From Sebastes aleutianus (Eukaryota; Chordata; Actinopteri; Perciformes; Sebastidae): a stretch of 64,000 nucleotides of DNA. A model generated the notes under the pieces. It searched no databases, was not told where the DNA came from, and saw only the letters and a program-made list of their open reading frames with translations. This document shows, piece by piece, positions 1 to 13,120 of this stretch (positions are counted from its first letter, which is position 1; every line of letters begins with the position of its first letter). The stretch lies in assembly GCA_916700875.1 (NCBI GenBank), contig CAKAKS010000060.1:5578334-5642333 (forward strand), read 5' to 3'. Position numbers and translations under genes: made by a program.

Positions 1-329
1 CTATCTCTCTATATCGCTCTCTTTTTAGTTTTTGCTTATAAAACCTCTTCAAATCCTATCTTTGCCATTACAGATGCTGTGAGAGGTGGCGATGAGGAAA
101 GGAAGGCAGACAGAATGAGATAGGGAGGAAAAAATTAATCATATAATCACAATCACAATTTTGGCTTCCACAATTCATTCTGCTTGGTCACGATGCTTTG
201 CGTTAAAAGTGTCTGCTCTGGTGCATTAAATCTGTCAACTGACTATTGGGTTGTAACAGGAGGAGATTTTCATGGTACAATAACCATCTCAGAAAATATC
301 ATGGTTTCACAGTATCCCGGTATTACAAT

Positions 330-415
330 ATTGTTGTTATTATTGTTATTAGTAGTAGTAGTAGTAGAAGTAGTAGTGGTAGTAGTAGTAGAAGTAGTAG
401 TGGTGGTAGTGGTAT
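330..415 (+). repeat. TTG/TTA then GTA/GTG trinucleotide microsatellite
   Basis: An imperfect trinucleotide run passes from TTGTTA to AGTAGTAGTA with AGA and GGT interruptions. Translating it yields artificial poly-Val, poly-Ser or poly-Thr ORFs on both strands, which are not genes. Confidence 0.9.
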
Positions 416-552
416 TATCAGTTACAATTACACTTAAAGGAAAGAGAACAGAATTATAATAAATAGTTATACACCTGATAAAAAAAATAGCATGCAACTA
501 TAATGTTAGCAGCACAATAGCATGTAATTAACTACTAAATGAAAAATAACGT

Positions 553-885
553 GGGCTGCACGGTGGTGCAGTGGTTAGCACTGTCACAGGTTCAAACCCG
601 GCTCGGGGCCCTTCTGTGTGGAGTTTGCATGTTCTCCCCGTGTTAGCGTGGGTTTTCTCCGGGTTCTCTGGTTTCCTCCCGCAGTCCAAACACATGCAGG
701 TTAGGTTCAGTGTTGACTCTAAATTGCCCGTAGGTGTGAATGTGAGTGTAAATGGTTGTCTGTCTCTATGTGTCAGCCCTGATAGTCTGGTGTACCCCGC
801 CTTCGACCAATGTCAGCTGGGATTGGCTCCAGCCCCCCCTCGACCCTGAATGGGATAAGCGGTTACAGATAATGGATGGTTGGAT
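553..885 (+). mobile_element. tRNA-derived SINE-like fish repeat
   Basis: The 5' part carries an A-box-like TGGTGCAGTGG and, after a short internal gap, a B-box-like GGTTCAAACCC, the two Pol III promoter boxes of a tRNA-derived SINE head. The body contains wording familiar from many teleost genomes, such as GTGTGGAGTTTGCATGTTC and GGCTCCAGCCCCCC, and it ends in GATAATGGATGG-type repeats. A-to-B spacing is shorter than in a tRNA, so an internal deletion is likely. The exact family name is uncertain. Confidence 0.7.
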
Positions 886-3800
886 AAAAAATAACATTAG
901 ATAACTGTGAGCTTTTAAAATAATCTCCAATGATCATTAACAATTAACACATACCGTAGGTGCGCGACAGCACAGCCAGACTGCTCATGTCTGTATCTTA
1001 AACTCTCACACACACTCACTTATCTCAGTTTTTTTTATATTGTAGATAAGCAAATGTACACCGTATGATCACCGTAAACTTTCATACTACAGTATACTCG
1101 TATACCATTACAACCCTAAAACTAACCAATCACAGGCATGTGTTTTGAACATACTGTACTGTGATTAGCTGCTCCCAGCTCCCCAAATACAGAGCATTTA
1201 GAGCATTTTTACTACGCAAGCAACCTGCAACTGTAATTAGTTTTTTTATATTTAGTTATTTCTATTTTTATTCAATACAATATGAAACTCAAGGCAGTTT
1301 TTGTTACGTTCAAGTGCATTAAAACTTCTCCTTTTTTCTTTTTTTACCAAAGACAGATGAATAATGTAATGAATAACCATGATCCCAGTATTGAGCAAAT
1401 GATTCATCATCATTTTATCCGGCCCAGTACTGTGCATCACGAGGATGGCATAAAGATCATGTTTGTGTGAAAGAGATGGTTGCTCGGGGCTTTTGAGTTT
1501 AAAGGCTGAACACTATACAGTAAATTGATCGCTGGCCTGTGTGTTGCAGATGCTCTGTGTAAACCTATGTGTGATAATAACCTCCCTTTCTTATCGTAAA
1601 CCCACATCAAATGTTAATGATTTGCGACCACAGGAGCTTCCTGCCTGATCTCGGGCCTTTCATCATAGCTGAGGCAGCACTACACACACACACACACATA
1701 AACACATGTACAGAGTGAGAGAATGACACAGTCAGACAATCCTAGTCCATTTGCAGCCTGAGAACTGGCTGCGTGGATGCTTCTGATCAGATCCCGTCAG
1801 TAGGTCAGAGCAGGAACACATCTGATGAGGCAGAGCGGGACAACGTCACCGCAGACAGACCCACTTCTCATTACACCGCGGTGTGTCGGGGAATTTCACC
1901 AATTGTTTTTTTTTTTTGTGTCGTGTCGCAAAAAATAACAGCATATAAAGGTTTTATCGTGGCGAGCATGTCGGGTCACTTCTAATCTTTTAGGGTCACA
2001 CTTTTTAATCTTTCGGGGCCATAGTGTAATCCCATGATTTTTGTGAGCCATGGATTTGATACATTTTACGCTGCTTTTGATAAGGAGAGTGTACTTTAAA
2101 AAGATGATTATAATATTGGAATTTAGAAGCGCTGGATGTGTATAAGGCAGCTGAAAGCAAAAAAGGGAAACCGTGTTTACACAGCATCTTAGAGATGTCT
2201 TTTCTGATTAACAGCGAGTATGAAGGTTTACCCCTCTGCACCGCAGAGATGCTTTTTCACTCCTTTGCTTTGGATATCAGAAGCCACTCCTCCTCGAGCA
2301 ACATCACGACCATAAAACGTACCGGTAATTCAAAAATGAAGAGAACTATAGATTGTTTTTCGTCAAGAGAAATGCTGCGGTGCCCGTTACACCTGTCCCT
2401 GGCCCTGAACGGCCCAGCCCAGCCCAGCATAACCGGCATCACCACCTGTCACCATGGTAAAATGCCTAATCCTGAATACGGCGCCGGTTTCATTTCACAA
2501 GTGGGGAGAGGCAACTGTACTTTAACTTTACCGCTAATTTCTTCTGTGCTCCAATGGTTGCCAAACAGCTCATCTGCTCGTAGCGCATCTCTCTCTCTCT
2601 CTGTCACTCGACCACTCACTCGCAACACACACATTACATCACACTGCTCTTATACCAACGTAATATGTAAACACGTGGATACCTGACGGTGCGGTAGGCA
2701 GACTGTTAAACTCACTATCTACGCGTCCAGGGTACCCACCCTATTTCTTCCCTGATAATTCTACATTGTGAACATCAAATCCGTGTTGAAATTAGCAGGA
2801 CGAGCACTTAACGGGGGGTACCATTGATTTAATAATGATGCATTCAGGCTCTGTTCAGTAAAGATGAGATGATGATTGGTAAATGGTAAATGGTAAATTC
2901 TAGCGTTATCATGATGCGTTCAAATGTAATCTAAAATGTAGTTTTTGGCAAGAAACCCAGTTGTTTGAAGAGATGATTTCACAGGAATATAAAATAGATA
3001 ATAGAGATTTTTGACCTGATTACCTTCCTAACATAAACCAGTATGAAAACAGTAATAAAGGAGTGTATGTTGAAGAACATGGGATTCATAGTTTTACTTT
3101 TGTTTTTTACCTTGGTATTGATTTGGTATCTAGAATCGTGGAATTTCATTGGTATTGGTATCGACTACTACATTTCTGGTATGGTGACATCCCTAGTGTA
3201 GGCCTTATGGAAATGACAAAATGCTTAAAATGTATTGTTGCGGTGCCAAAAGGTGCGGTGAAAAATTTTGGGTGCACCTAAATGATGTGCTGGTGCACCT
3301 AAATGAAAAAGTTAGGCGCACCGGTGCAACCCATGTGCAAAGTTAGTCTGGAGCCCTGTGCATGAATCATTTTTTTCCTCCATGTTGGTTATAAAAGTCA
3401 TTCTGCCAGTAATACAGTGAGGCCAGTGTCACCCTCCCTGAATTGAATCTTATTGTCATCACCGTCCTTGTCGCCAGCTGAATGAGGCCTCGTGCTTCAT
3501 ACCCTGTCACAGCAGAAGGTTTTCTATAGTTAGCTCAGAATAGGACAACAGCAGGAACGAGGGCTGCTGTTATTCCCACAGCAGGAATGTACAAAACGGC
3601 ACAGCAGCATTCGCCTGTATTCCCACACTGTGCTGAACCCGTGCAGACGGCGAATATGCCTCTCTATTGTCGGGCCTGTTAGGATGATTCACTGCCAGTC
3701 GATTTTTCCTGCACAGCGCGCCGCCTGTGCTGCGCCTCGGTGCCGTGTCCGTGGTGACATCACGTCTTAGTACGTAAGGGAACATGATGGAGGGAGTACG

Positions 3801-5348
3801 TCACCGTGCGGTTCGTGACTCAATCTCTGCTGCAGCCAGGCTTCTGTGCAGCATCACGATCCCACGGCATCCCATCCTGCCACTTCACGCTTGAGCCTGA
3901 CAAGCTTGGCTGAATGCACCATGCACACCAGCTGCACGTTTAGCTATTAGGTCACAGTTAACTGGCATCTTCCCCGCTTCGTTTTTTCATGCTTTCTCCC
4001 CCCTTTTCCCTTTTCACATTTTGTCTCTCTATCTCCGTCTGTGTCACTGAGGATGGAATGCAAATCTAAGATCAGCAGAGTGTGTTATGGCGGAGCCGCG
4101 GAGAGCTCAGAGGTATCTGCAGAGAGGCTATTACAGTAGCAGTGGCATCTGGAGCAATGGGGGAATAATGCACAGCACAAAATTTAGTGCTGCGCCACCG
4201 CTCCGTTGTACTTACTGAAGGCTGGTTTAGGGCCGACAGCGTTAGCGTCACGATGCAGATGCTCACGGAGCGGAGCGTGGTCGCTAGCTCGCTCGCTATA
4301 GCTGCCACAGACATTTCCTCTGTTTGGACAGGAAGGACGTACGGGGCTAAACGGGAAGCAGGGAAACGTGATACTTGTGTCGAGATGAGTTAGGGCTTGT
4401 GGAAAGGGCAGTTTGTTAATGTTTGTTGTAGTCGCTATGTGCATGTTCTGTGTGCACGTGTGTGTTCAGGGTGTAGGATTTCAAGACAACATCCCAGAGG
4501 AGACATTAGCCTGAAGCCCCGAGGACATGCCGAGAGCCAAAGTGAAGCATTCCTAAGGCAGCCAGTGCAGCACACATAAGCTACAAACGCTGAGGCATGC
4601 ACAACATAACACACTTCCCCTCCATCATCATCATCAAGTCACTATAAAAAGATGTTTCTCATGCTCATCACACACTCCCTCGCCACATTTTCTCCCATCC
4701 AAGTCACGGCGCCCCGTCCCCCTACCCCAGCATATCATTTCTGCTGCTGCTGCTGCTTCACTTTGTGAATGAAAGCGCCGCTCGGTTAGTGTCCAGGAGC
4801 AGGTCATGAATAATGCAGCGACCGTCATGTGTTTCTCCAGCCGCGTCTGAATCGCTCGCGAGGCTGCTGCTGCGTCTGTGTGCCGAGGTGATAGGAGGCA
4901 TTTGTTTTGATGTGAAGCAGAAAGGAGAGGTCACTTGTGTGAGCTAGCTGCATCGCAAAGACTTCAAATGGCCTTTTGTCTTTCTCCGTCTTTGTTGTGA
5001 ATAAGGAGGCGTTCACTAAAGTGTACATTAGCCATTAGTCTTGTTTTTGTTGCATGCGCTGCGTTTCCGCTGCATCCTTGGTGCTAAGATTTTTGGGTTT
5101 TTTTGTACTCCATTTGCAAGAAATTACTCATCATGCATCCAGTTTGTGGCTAATATCTTTTATCTGGGATTTGCTGTTGATGAAGTAATGTAGTCGGTGG
5201 GGGTGGCATTTTCTTTGGTTGATCAGATGTGAGGTCTGTGCTCTCAGAAATTTAGAAAGCTGCACTTCCTGTGTCACTTTTTTTGTTATTTGTTAAAACA
5301 TTACTCATACCAGGAGTTTAGAATAGACTAGAAATCGACATACTTGTA

Positions 5349-5978
5349 TTAAAGTGGCAGTAGGCAGTAAACTTTTGCTATCATTGGGCAAAAAATCCAT
5401 TATAACCTTTCAGCATATTGTAATTCAAGTGTTCTGAGAGATAACTAGACTTCTGCACCTCCTCATGGCTCTGTTCTCAGGCTTTAAAAAAATCTAGCCC
5501 GTGACGGGAGACTTTGACCAATCACAGGTCATTTCAGAGAGAACATTCCTATTGGCTGTGCTCCGGCTGGTGGGCGGTGCTTGGTATTTTCTCAACAGAT
5601 CTTTCAGAACATTCTCATTTTACAGCTAAACAGTACACTACAAGATGTTTCTGAAAACATTTGAGACAAGAAATAGGCATTATAGTAACATAATATTGAT
5701 TCATATTTGATCAGCGCTGCCTAGTCTGACAGTTCGCAAGTGATTAACAGCTGCCTACTTTGAATGAACAGCCAATAGGAACGCTTTCTCCATGAAATGA
5801 CCTGTGATTGGCCAAAGTCTCCGTTCACGGGCTATATTTTTAACGCCTGAAAACAGAGCCATGAGGAGGTGCAGAAGTCTAGTTTTCTCTCAGAGCACTT
5901 GAATTACAATATGCTGAAAGGTTATTATGGAATTTTTGCCCAATGATGACAAAAACATTCTGCCTACTGCAGGTTTAA
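5349..5978. mobile_element. TTAA-flanked foldback MITE, copy 1
   Basis: The two halves are inverted copies. The left arm (about 5353-5600), with GGCAGTAGGCAG, CTTCTGCACCTCCTCATGG and TTTGACCAATCACAGG, is matched in reverse complement by the right arm (about 5760-5974), with CCTGTGATTGGCCAAAG, CCATGAGGAGGTGCAGAAG and CTGCCTACTGCAGG. Both ends abut TTAA (5349-5352 and 5975-5978). There is no transposase, so it is non-autonomous. Its loop (5619-5730) is shared, in reverse orientation, with the element at 16850-17338. Confidence 0.8.
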
Positions 5979-6042
5979 AATGGAAATACTCAAGTAAAGT
6001 ACAAGTAGTAGCCTACCTGGAATTTGTACTTATGTAGCCTAA

Positions 6043-6130
6043 AGCAGTGATTCTCAAAGTGGGGTCTGGAGACCCCCAGAGGTCTATGGCACTCTGTCAG
6101 GGGGAAATAATTTACTATAAATTATAAAAT
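6043..6130. mobile_element. possible hAT-like fragment
   Basis: The wording CAGTGATTCTCAAAGTGGGG followed by GGAGACCCCCAGAGG resembles termini of common fish hAT-type repeats. A second similar start, CGTGGTTCTCAACCTTTTTT, is at 55870. No matching right end or target duplication could be fixed. Confidence 0.35.
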
Positions 6131-7256
6131 GATGCTGTATCATTAAAAAGTACATATCTACAGATGGAGACTATTTGCACCAATAAAACAAGCATATTGT
6201 GTCCACAACTCCCTCCCACGTTAGCTTTGGGCCAATAGAAACTCTGATATGATTGTGACACACAGCGATAAGTTTATTATTTTTCAGTTGAAGCACTTAG
6301 TGCCAGTGTTGCTACTGTTCATTTTCTGAAAGCTTTTAAGATCACTTGATTAATTGAAATGTAGGCTATAAATGCTGTCAATTTGAATTCAAATTTGAAT
6401 AAAATCCCCCTCTGTTTAAAGGTAAAAGTGGTATTGGAGGACCCCCCACTTCTCAAGCCAAAGTTACGCCCTCGTCTATTGTACGGTCCTGCACATTCAT
6501 TCTACTCCGGCTAACCCGGATGGTCTGTGATACAGTAGGCAGGGACCGAACCTCTTCTGTGGTTCAGTGAATTAGCCGATCACACGTGAGGAGCCCTTAT
6601 ACCTCGGCCACTGAGCAAGGCTGGCAGCGGTGATTTATGAAGCCCTTTTGAAATTTATGGAAAGTCGTCACGTACAAAATTAAAGGAATGCTTCACAGAG
6701 CTTTTCCCCCTCACCAAAATGTCATTATTATTTTGGAGGAAAAGTGGGAGAAATGTAGGAGAAAAGTGGCTTATGAATAATTGATTCTCGACAAAAGAAT
6801 AAATGCATTAATGCACAGTTAGCCTCCTCCGGGGCTTTTTCACCCACCTCTGTGACAGTCCGACGATGATAAAATGATTGATGGCTCATTTTAGGAATAT
6901 GGGGCTCCACCTGACTGAAACTTTCACGTAATGTCCAACATAAACGGCTTGTTCCAAGATTTCTATTGAAACAAAAAGGGGTGATGTTTAACGATGTTAT
7001 GATTTTAGTCGACACCATTACAAAGTGTGTATTTTAGTGATACTAGATGTTTTCACCAGGAGAAAAAAGGGTGGCGAGATAAATAAATGTGCATTCATAA
7101 ATTCAGACAGAACTCAGAGACGTTGTTATTGTCTCTGTACATCCCTTCATGTCCATTGTACTGTGTACACAGATACAATCTGTGAAACCCTGAATCATTT
7201 ATCAATGCACTACCTTCAGTACACTGTCTGGTTCCTCATCTCTCTGCCTTTGCAGA

Positions 7257-7304
7257 CGCACACATACACACACACACACGCACACACACACACATACTCA
7301 CACT
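7257..7304 (+). repeat. CA-rich microsatellite
   Basis: Imperfect (CA)n with ACAT and CGCA interruptions. A further (TG)12 tract lies at 7811-7834. Both give spurious His/Thr ORFs. Confidence 0.9.
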
Positions 7305-8716
7305 ATTAATTTGGAAATACAAACAGGTCATATCCAGGCAGGCTGTGTTGTTAATCTTGTGTCATCCTGTTGTTTATAATGCATCGCAAATGATGATGAT
7401 TTAAGCACCTATATCAACAAAGTAATCAGATGCTATCGAAATGAAAATGAAAGATTGCCTGTGGTGCTAAAAGAGTCAAATATTGGATACAACGTCGTCT
7501 GTGTGCAACCTTCTAAATCAAATTAAATAATCAAACAGGATTTTCGCTGCACGAGTGTATGTTTTTCTAATGCAAATACCCGTTTCTTTGCGTGTATTTT
7601 TGGAAAATGCAGGTTGCAAAGCTGCCTGCATTACATGTCATACTCCTTGCACATATTACCTGTAACATCTAACGTGCCAGTTGGATGCATAGTGTGCTGA
7701 AAGGAGAGCATTAGCCAGCCATGTCCTAGACTTTAGAGCGTGTAGAGTATGTTGCAGTGAGAAGAGGGAGTGGTGCTGCATCCTGCTGCTTAGTCCCATT
7801 TCTCTCCTTCTGTGTGTGTGTGTGTGTGTGTGTGACAGAGACCGAGCAGGCTTCATCAGGTTTTGATGGGGACTGAGGCCTAGTACCATACTTCCAACCT
7901 TGAGACCTTAAAAATAGGGAGGATTTCAAACCAAAGCGGAGTTTTAGTTTATGTTAAACTTATAATTTTACCTTTAATTTTTCAGGAACGAAAACTGAAT
8001 AATTTGCACGTCTGGTGTGAACTTGGCGTGTGAATCTCTGGCATAAACTAATATTCATCGGTTTTTATTTATTTTTTTTGTCTCTGCTTGAGTATTTCTT
8101 TCTCTTAGTACTCTCAATTTCTGTCTCCGTCACTCACTCACTGAAGGTCCTTTCGGACACCCTGAAACCCGTTGTTTCCAACGGCTTGCACTACGCCACG
8201 ACGGCTTTTTGCTATGTCGAGCAAAGCCCAACTTTGGTCCCTGCACGCTGTGATGTGCACTGAACCCCGTGGTGAGTGCAGCTCAAACATGAGCTCAAAC
8301 TGCGCTGTGTCGCGAGCATCAACTGCTCTCTTTCGCCGGGAAACGACATTTGGTGTAGCTGTATTGTCGTCCGGGTGGAAACAGTAGGGATTATACCTGC
8401 TGTAGAGAGCCAGAAAGAGGTTAGGTTTGAAAATTGGCCGTAAATTGGGAGAAATACAGGAGAATTGTGACCAATTGTGCTATAGACTACAAACTGAAGG
8501 CTTCAGCCAGAGCAGCACAGAGATGAAGCACTGTGAGGTTAATGTCTGACTGATTCCTCACATTTCCACCTGCTCACAGGCAGACACACTGTGTGCTAAT
8601 TGGAGATTGGGCTCAGAAATAAACCATGATATGTGCTGTGTATTAAAAGAATGAAAGAACATCCAGTTCAAAGTGGACCAACCACTAAATCCCCCTCTGT
8701 TGTCTTTGATCTACAG

Positions 8717-9666
8717 GAAACGAAGCCCATCGGCATCCAGGGATCCAAACCAAAAATACGACCAAAGGGAGGGGGGCGACCACTCACAGTATGCCCCGAC
8801 GGACGGCGGCATGCCCAGATCACCGTCTGACTATGGGGATGGGGAACATCGGCGGGCTCCGCGGGGCCCACACATGTACCCAGACGTGGATGCGGCACGG
8901 ATGGGCTACCGGGACCGGCGGGGCCCCGGACGCTGGCACTCCCAGGAATACCCGCTGGACCAGGAGCTAGATGGACCACCCAGCGAGTATGACGTGCAGC
9001 GGCAGCGCCAGGAGGAATTCCAGACACGCTACCGCAGCGACCCCAACCTGGCACGCTACCCCGTTAAGCCGCAGCCCTACGAGGAGCAGATGAGGATGCA
9101 CGCTGAGGTGGGCCGCATGAGGCACGAGCGGCGCCATAGTGATGTCTCCCTGGCCTACACGGAGCAGGACGAGCCAGGACCCATCCGGCTGTCCCGTCAG
9201 CATCTCACCGAGCGCCGGCCGCCTATGGTGGGACAGCGCTCCTACTCTGTGGACCGATCCTCACCTGGGCCCATGGGGCCCGGCCTCGGAGGCCACAGAT
9301 CCTCCAATCACAGCCCCCCGACGCCGCACCGTAGCCCCGTGCTGGGCGACCGATCTGGGGACCTTCGGAGAGGTGACATGGGTGGAGGCGGGGATCCCAT
9401 GAGGAGGCAGCAACACCACTTAGACCCCAGTTCAGCTGTCCGCAAGACCAAGAGGGAGAAGATGGAGAGCATGTTGAGGAATGACTCTCTCAGCTCGGAC
9501 CAGTCGGAGTCGGTGCGCCCGCCGCCCCCCAAGCCCCACAAAACCAAAAAGGGAGGAAAGATGCGGCAGGTGTCGCTGAGCAGCTCGGAGGAGGAGCTGG
9601 CCACAACGCCAGAGTACACCAGCTGTGAGGACGTGGAGATAGAGAGTGAGTCAGTCAGTGAGAAAG
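8717..9666 (+). CDS. rims2: rims2 exon: large linker between zinc finger and PDZ
   Basis: Begins after ctacag with the third base of a codon and ends after one base of a Gly codon at donor gtaggc (entry 2, exit 1). It encodes about 316 residues starting KRSPSASRDPNQKYDQREGG and ending SCEDVEIESESVSEK. Seen: a charged, proline- and arginine-rich, low-complexity linker with conserved RIM2 blocks YRSDPNLARYPVKPQPYEEQ, RHSDVSLAY, NHSPPTPHRSP, QHHLDPSSAVRKTKREKME, RNDSLSSDQSESVRPPPPKP and GGKMRQVSLSSSEEEL. Known: this region of RIM is disordered, phosphorylated and joins the Rab3/Munc13-binding N terminus to the PDZ domain. It is unusually long for an internal vertebrate exon, and strongly GC-richer than its introns. 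The upstream in-frame Met at 8673 is intronic and is not a start. Confidence 0.97.
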
Positions 9667-11063
9667 GTAGGCGCCACACACACCAACAACCCACTCAGTC
9701 TGCTCTCTCTCTCTGCTACTTTCTCTGTTTATAGATAGCTACTTTATACCATACAAATGCACATTTCTCACATGCTTTTTCATGCAATTATAGCCATCCT
9801 TTTCTAGCATTACACTGACATAATGTTGTTGTTAGGAAAGACAGATTTCATTATAATTTGATTATTGTTGCTGTCTCATGTTGATGTTGATTCTTGCAGC
9901 TGTTGACTCAGATATAACCTTCAGGTTCCCCAGTCTACAGTCTCTATGTGTGCTTTGTGTGTTTGTATGTCTATATGTGTGTGTGTATGTGTAGGGCTCA
10001 TTATTTTCGAGAAAAGAAAATCTTGGAATTTAACATTTTATTTTTTTAAAAACAGCTGAATATCTATTAAAAACATCAATGATAGAAAAATCTAGGGGGA
10101 AAATGATAAAAAAAAAAACAACACTTTTTAGTGCAAACACTTTGCATATTTTGCATTTTTTTTTCTTAGAGTGATTCTGGTGTATTATCAGTGGCTGATT
10201 TATATTTTCTCTACATTTTGCTCTTCAGTTTCTGCTTTCTTTACTCTAAACTGTGGTGAACAGTGAATTATTTCGGCAAAAACCACAACAGCTTCTGATG
10301 TGTGCTCCTTAAACAAAATCCTGGTATTTTCAGTAAAAATATAAAAAAAGAAATCAAAAACATTGAGCCCTATGTGTGTGCAAAGCACTGTTGCGTTTTA
10401 CGTATGTTATCTATGAACCTACTCTAACAGCTCCCGTGCCTTCGAGGAGAAGGCTCGTGAGGCCAGCCAGATATGTTTCAGTGTGGATGGCTGTTTTATG
10501 TGTGTGGCTGTGATTTTTAAATGAATGTAAAGCTACTGCTCTAAAGGCCTTCTCCTGTTTGCTGTCATCTTGTGGCACACGTTGCCAGGTCCTGACACAG
10601 CATGTTTCACACGGTCAGTCCGTTCTGATGGGCAGTGTTACATAACTGACAGACAGGGGGGGAGGCAGGGAGAGGGCTGGGGTGTGGGTATCTAGTGAAA
10701 CAGGGTGAGCTGAGTTAATAACAGTTGCGGTGTGTTTTATTGAGCAGTTTTATGTCATCACTGTTGCATATGAATGAATGGATGTTATTAGAAAAAAAAA
10801 GGTAATAAAAGAGTAGAGGGTGATTATATGTTTTCCTGCAGTATACCGAACCTCCTCTGTTAGCCTTGACTTCCATACTGTTTTGCTACCACCCATACCA
10901 CGCCGATGATGTCTTTCCTGGTACGGTAGCCCAGTACAACAGGATTATGGTTCAGTCCAGTGGGGAAGGGAGCAAAAACTGATCGTGGTTGGAGGTAAAA
11001 AAAATATAAAAAGACATGTCTCTGCTCAGGGTTTATTGACCCATATACTGAACAGTAGTTTTA

Positions 11064-11262
11064 AAGATATTTTTTTGGGGCTTTTTTGCCTTTATTGGAT
11101 AGGACAGAGTGATAGACAGGAAAGGGGGAGAGAGAGAGAGAGAGGGGACAACATGCAGCAGAGGGAAGCATGTTGGATTCGAACCTTGGCTGCTGCGATT
11201 AGGACTCAGCCTTGTTATATGGGGCAACCACCCCACCAGGTGAGCTACCGGCGCGCCCCCCA
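11064..11262 (-). mobile_element. tRNA-derived SINE with 14-bp target duplication
   Basis: Read on the minus strand, the head is tRNA-like: GGTAGCTCACCTGGTGG resembles box A and GGTTCGAATCC is a perfect box B. The tail, read on the + strand as TTTTTTTGGGGCTTTTTTGCC, is T-rich as expected for a minus-strand A-rich end. The 14-nt GAACAGTAGTTTTA occurs just left (11050-11063) and just right (11263-11276), a clear target-site duplication from LINE-type retrotransposition. An (AG)n run sits inside. Confidence 0.85.
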
Positions 11263-11369
11263 GAACAGTAGTTTTAGGGTTTTCACTGCCTGTTCTGCTG
11301 ATTTTTCAAATTAGATCTACCAGGTTTATTTTAATAACTGTCATTACCCAACCCAACTGGTTAAACAAT

Positions 11370-11623
11370 AAAGAGGACCTATTATAGTGTATAGTATTTT
11401 TGTGCATGTAAAATTGCTGCAAAGCTACAAAGCCCAGAGTCCATGCTAGGGATGTGACAGTGAGGAAAATGGAACTAAAACAGAGCGTTTCAGACAGAAG
11501 GTGAAAAGAGGTGCTGCAGAGAAAAGTAAATTGTTTTTTGAACATTAAAACATGTTAACATGTTCTAGTAGAAACCCAAAATACAAGTATGCACCTAAAA
11601 TAAGCATAATAGGTCCTCTTTAA
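11370..11623. mobile_element. short MITE related to 47843-48375
   Basis: Left end AAAGAGGACCTATTA and right end AATAGGTCCTCTTTAAA are inverted. Internal wording (ACAGAGCGTTTCAGA, GGTGAAAAGAG, AATACAAGTATGCACCT) is shared with the longer copy at 47843-48375, so this is an internally deleted relative. Confidence 0.75.
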
Positions 11624-13009
11624 AATAATAATGTGAATTATTTCTAAACGCATTTTACTACAGTGTACCTAATTGAATTGGTATGCTGGGTATTGGCTCC
11701 GCCTGGCCTGTCCTGCTGTCTAACCACGACAAGAAAATAGAAACGGACATCAGATCGCTCATGGCAAATGTCCTACCTGCTTGGAGAAACAAGCGCACTT
11801 GTCCAAGTGTATAAACACGCGCTGGCAAGCAAACAGTCAGAGTGACTGAATTAAATGCCACTTTGCATAGAATCAACATCAAAAGCAATTGTTTAGGCTG
11901 TTAGCTTCTTGACTGCTGCACCTGCTTGACAGTTGTCGTAATTGCAAATTGATTTTGTTGTCAAACCCGTAATTACGGAGGCCTTTACTTTAGAAATGTT
12001 AAAAGCACTGAACACAAAGAAAGGAGGAGGCGCGGTTGACAAATGGAGGAATAAAAGATAGAAAGGAGGGAAGTACAGTAGCCCAGTTTGCTTTTGTCAG
12101 TAGCACCAGACGCCTGCCACATGCTCCAAATGTTTAATCTAGAGGAGAGGGGAGGAATTCAGTCGGTCTGCTCTGTTATGTAACTGTTCTCCTCACTAAA
12201 GGAAGCAGCCCAGCAATAGCGCTACATTATTGATGTGGGAGTTTCCAGGTTTCCAGGTAGCCATGGAACAAAAATAGGGAGAAAAGCAGGCTGTTTTGAG
12301 GGTCAGAGTTTCTGTTGTTTCTGTCTGCTTCTGTCTGCCTCCTCCACAGGTCGGCCTGTGTAGGAGAGAGAGGCAACACAAAGGAAAGAGCTGAACTATT
12401 GACCTGAATAAGTATAGCGAGCCGCACAAAGCTGCAGAGCATCCTCGGACAGCTGATTATGCGGAGCTATCTTTGCTCTTTATTTAGTTATAATTGGCAG
12501 TTTCATTAATTTATGACATAATTAAGGCTGCTGTGATATGGTGCATGCAGGGAGTCTGATAAATGGTTCAGAAAAAAAATCTACTGAACCATTTATTTGA
12601 AACCAGAGTGTCCTTGTTTGCACCCCGTCAAGTAGACTTAATTATGTAATAGACAGCAGAGAGGGGATCCAAACTCTAGGCCCCAGATTTGGACATGTGA
12701 CAGTCTGACAGCCGTAAAGAAAGATCAGTCAGTTTTGGCAGCACATCGAGTTTACAAATGGAACAAATTTAGCATGACTGTGGAAATAGCATAGATGTAT
12801 TTCAGCTGAACCGGGTTGCACAGGTGTTTTTTTTAAAGCTCCCAAAAAAGACACCAATAGTGATTTAACACCCACTTTTCAGTCTAAAAAGATGACCCAA
12901 TCAAGTAGTCTCCCTGCATGAACTATAACATGCAATCCAAGCACTCTTTGGTTATATACCGTAGAGAGCGAGGGTCAAAGGACAGAGGGTGTTGTATGCT
13001 GTACAGATT

Positions 13010-13100
13010 TTAAAGCCCCTTCAGGCAAATTTGTGAATGGTGATAATGGGCTATACAAATGAAATTGACTTTGACTTGAAAACAAGTCAAGTCAAGGGAG
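13010..13100 (+). mobile_element. possible LINE/SINE 3' tail fragment
   Basis: AAAGCCCCTTCAGGCAAATT followed by GGGCTATACAAATGAAATTG and TGACTTGA-type repeats resembles the 3' end common to several teleost retroelements. Only about 90 bp are present. Confidence 0.5.
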
Positions 13101-13120
13101 AAAAAAAACAACCAGATCAG

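Larger units (their letters stand above)
1..8716 (+). other. rims2: intron upstream of the 950-nt rims2 exon
   Basis: No exon-like ORF with splice sites and recognisable protein was found. The stretch holds a tRNA-derived SINE near 553-885, trinucleotide and CA microsatellites, a TTAA-flanked inverted-repeat element at 5349-5978, and a hAT-like fragment near 6043. Segments 1000-5300 and 6500-8700 appear to be ordinary intron apart from short simple repeats. Region 3020-3350 has repeat-like wording (repeated GGTATTG and GTGCACCTAAATGA) but I could not assign a family. It ends in a pyrimidine-poor but usable acceptor, ctacag, at 8711-8716. Confidence 0.8.

Noticed and set aside
571..849. 92-residue ORF
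   Set aside because: It is a reading through the SINE-like repeat at 553-885.
2138..2686. 182-residue ORF on the + strand
   Set aside because: No domain or similarity recognised, no splice context, composition like surrounding intron; length is within chance for six frames over 64 kb.
8673..8716. In-frame Met upstream of the 950-nt exon as a start codon
   Set aside because: The ctacag acceptor precedes the conserved KRSPSASRD start; the upstream residues are intronic.
11173..11255. tRNA gene on the minus strand
   Set aside because: Only the A- and B-box-like parts are present; no full cloverleaf, and it lies within a SINE with target duplications.
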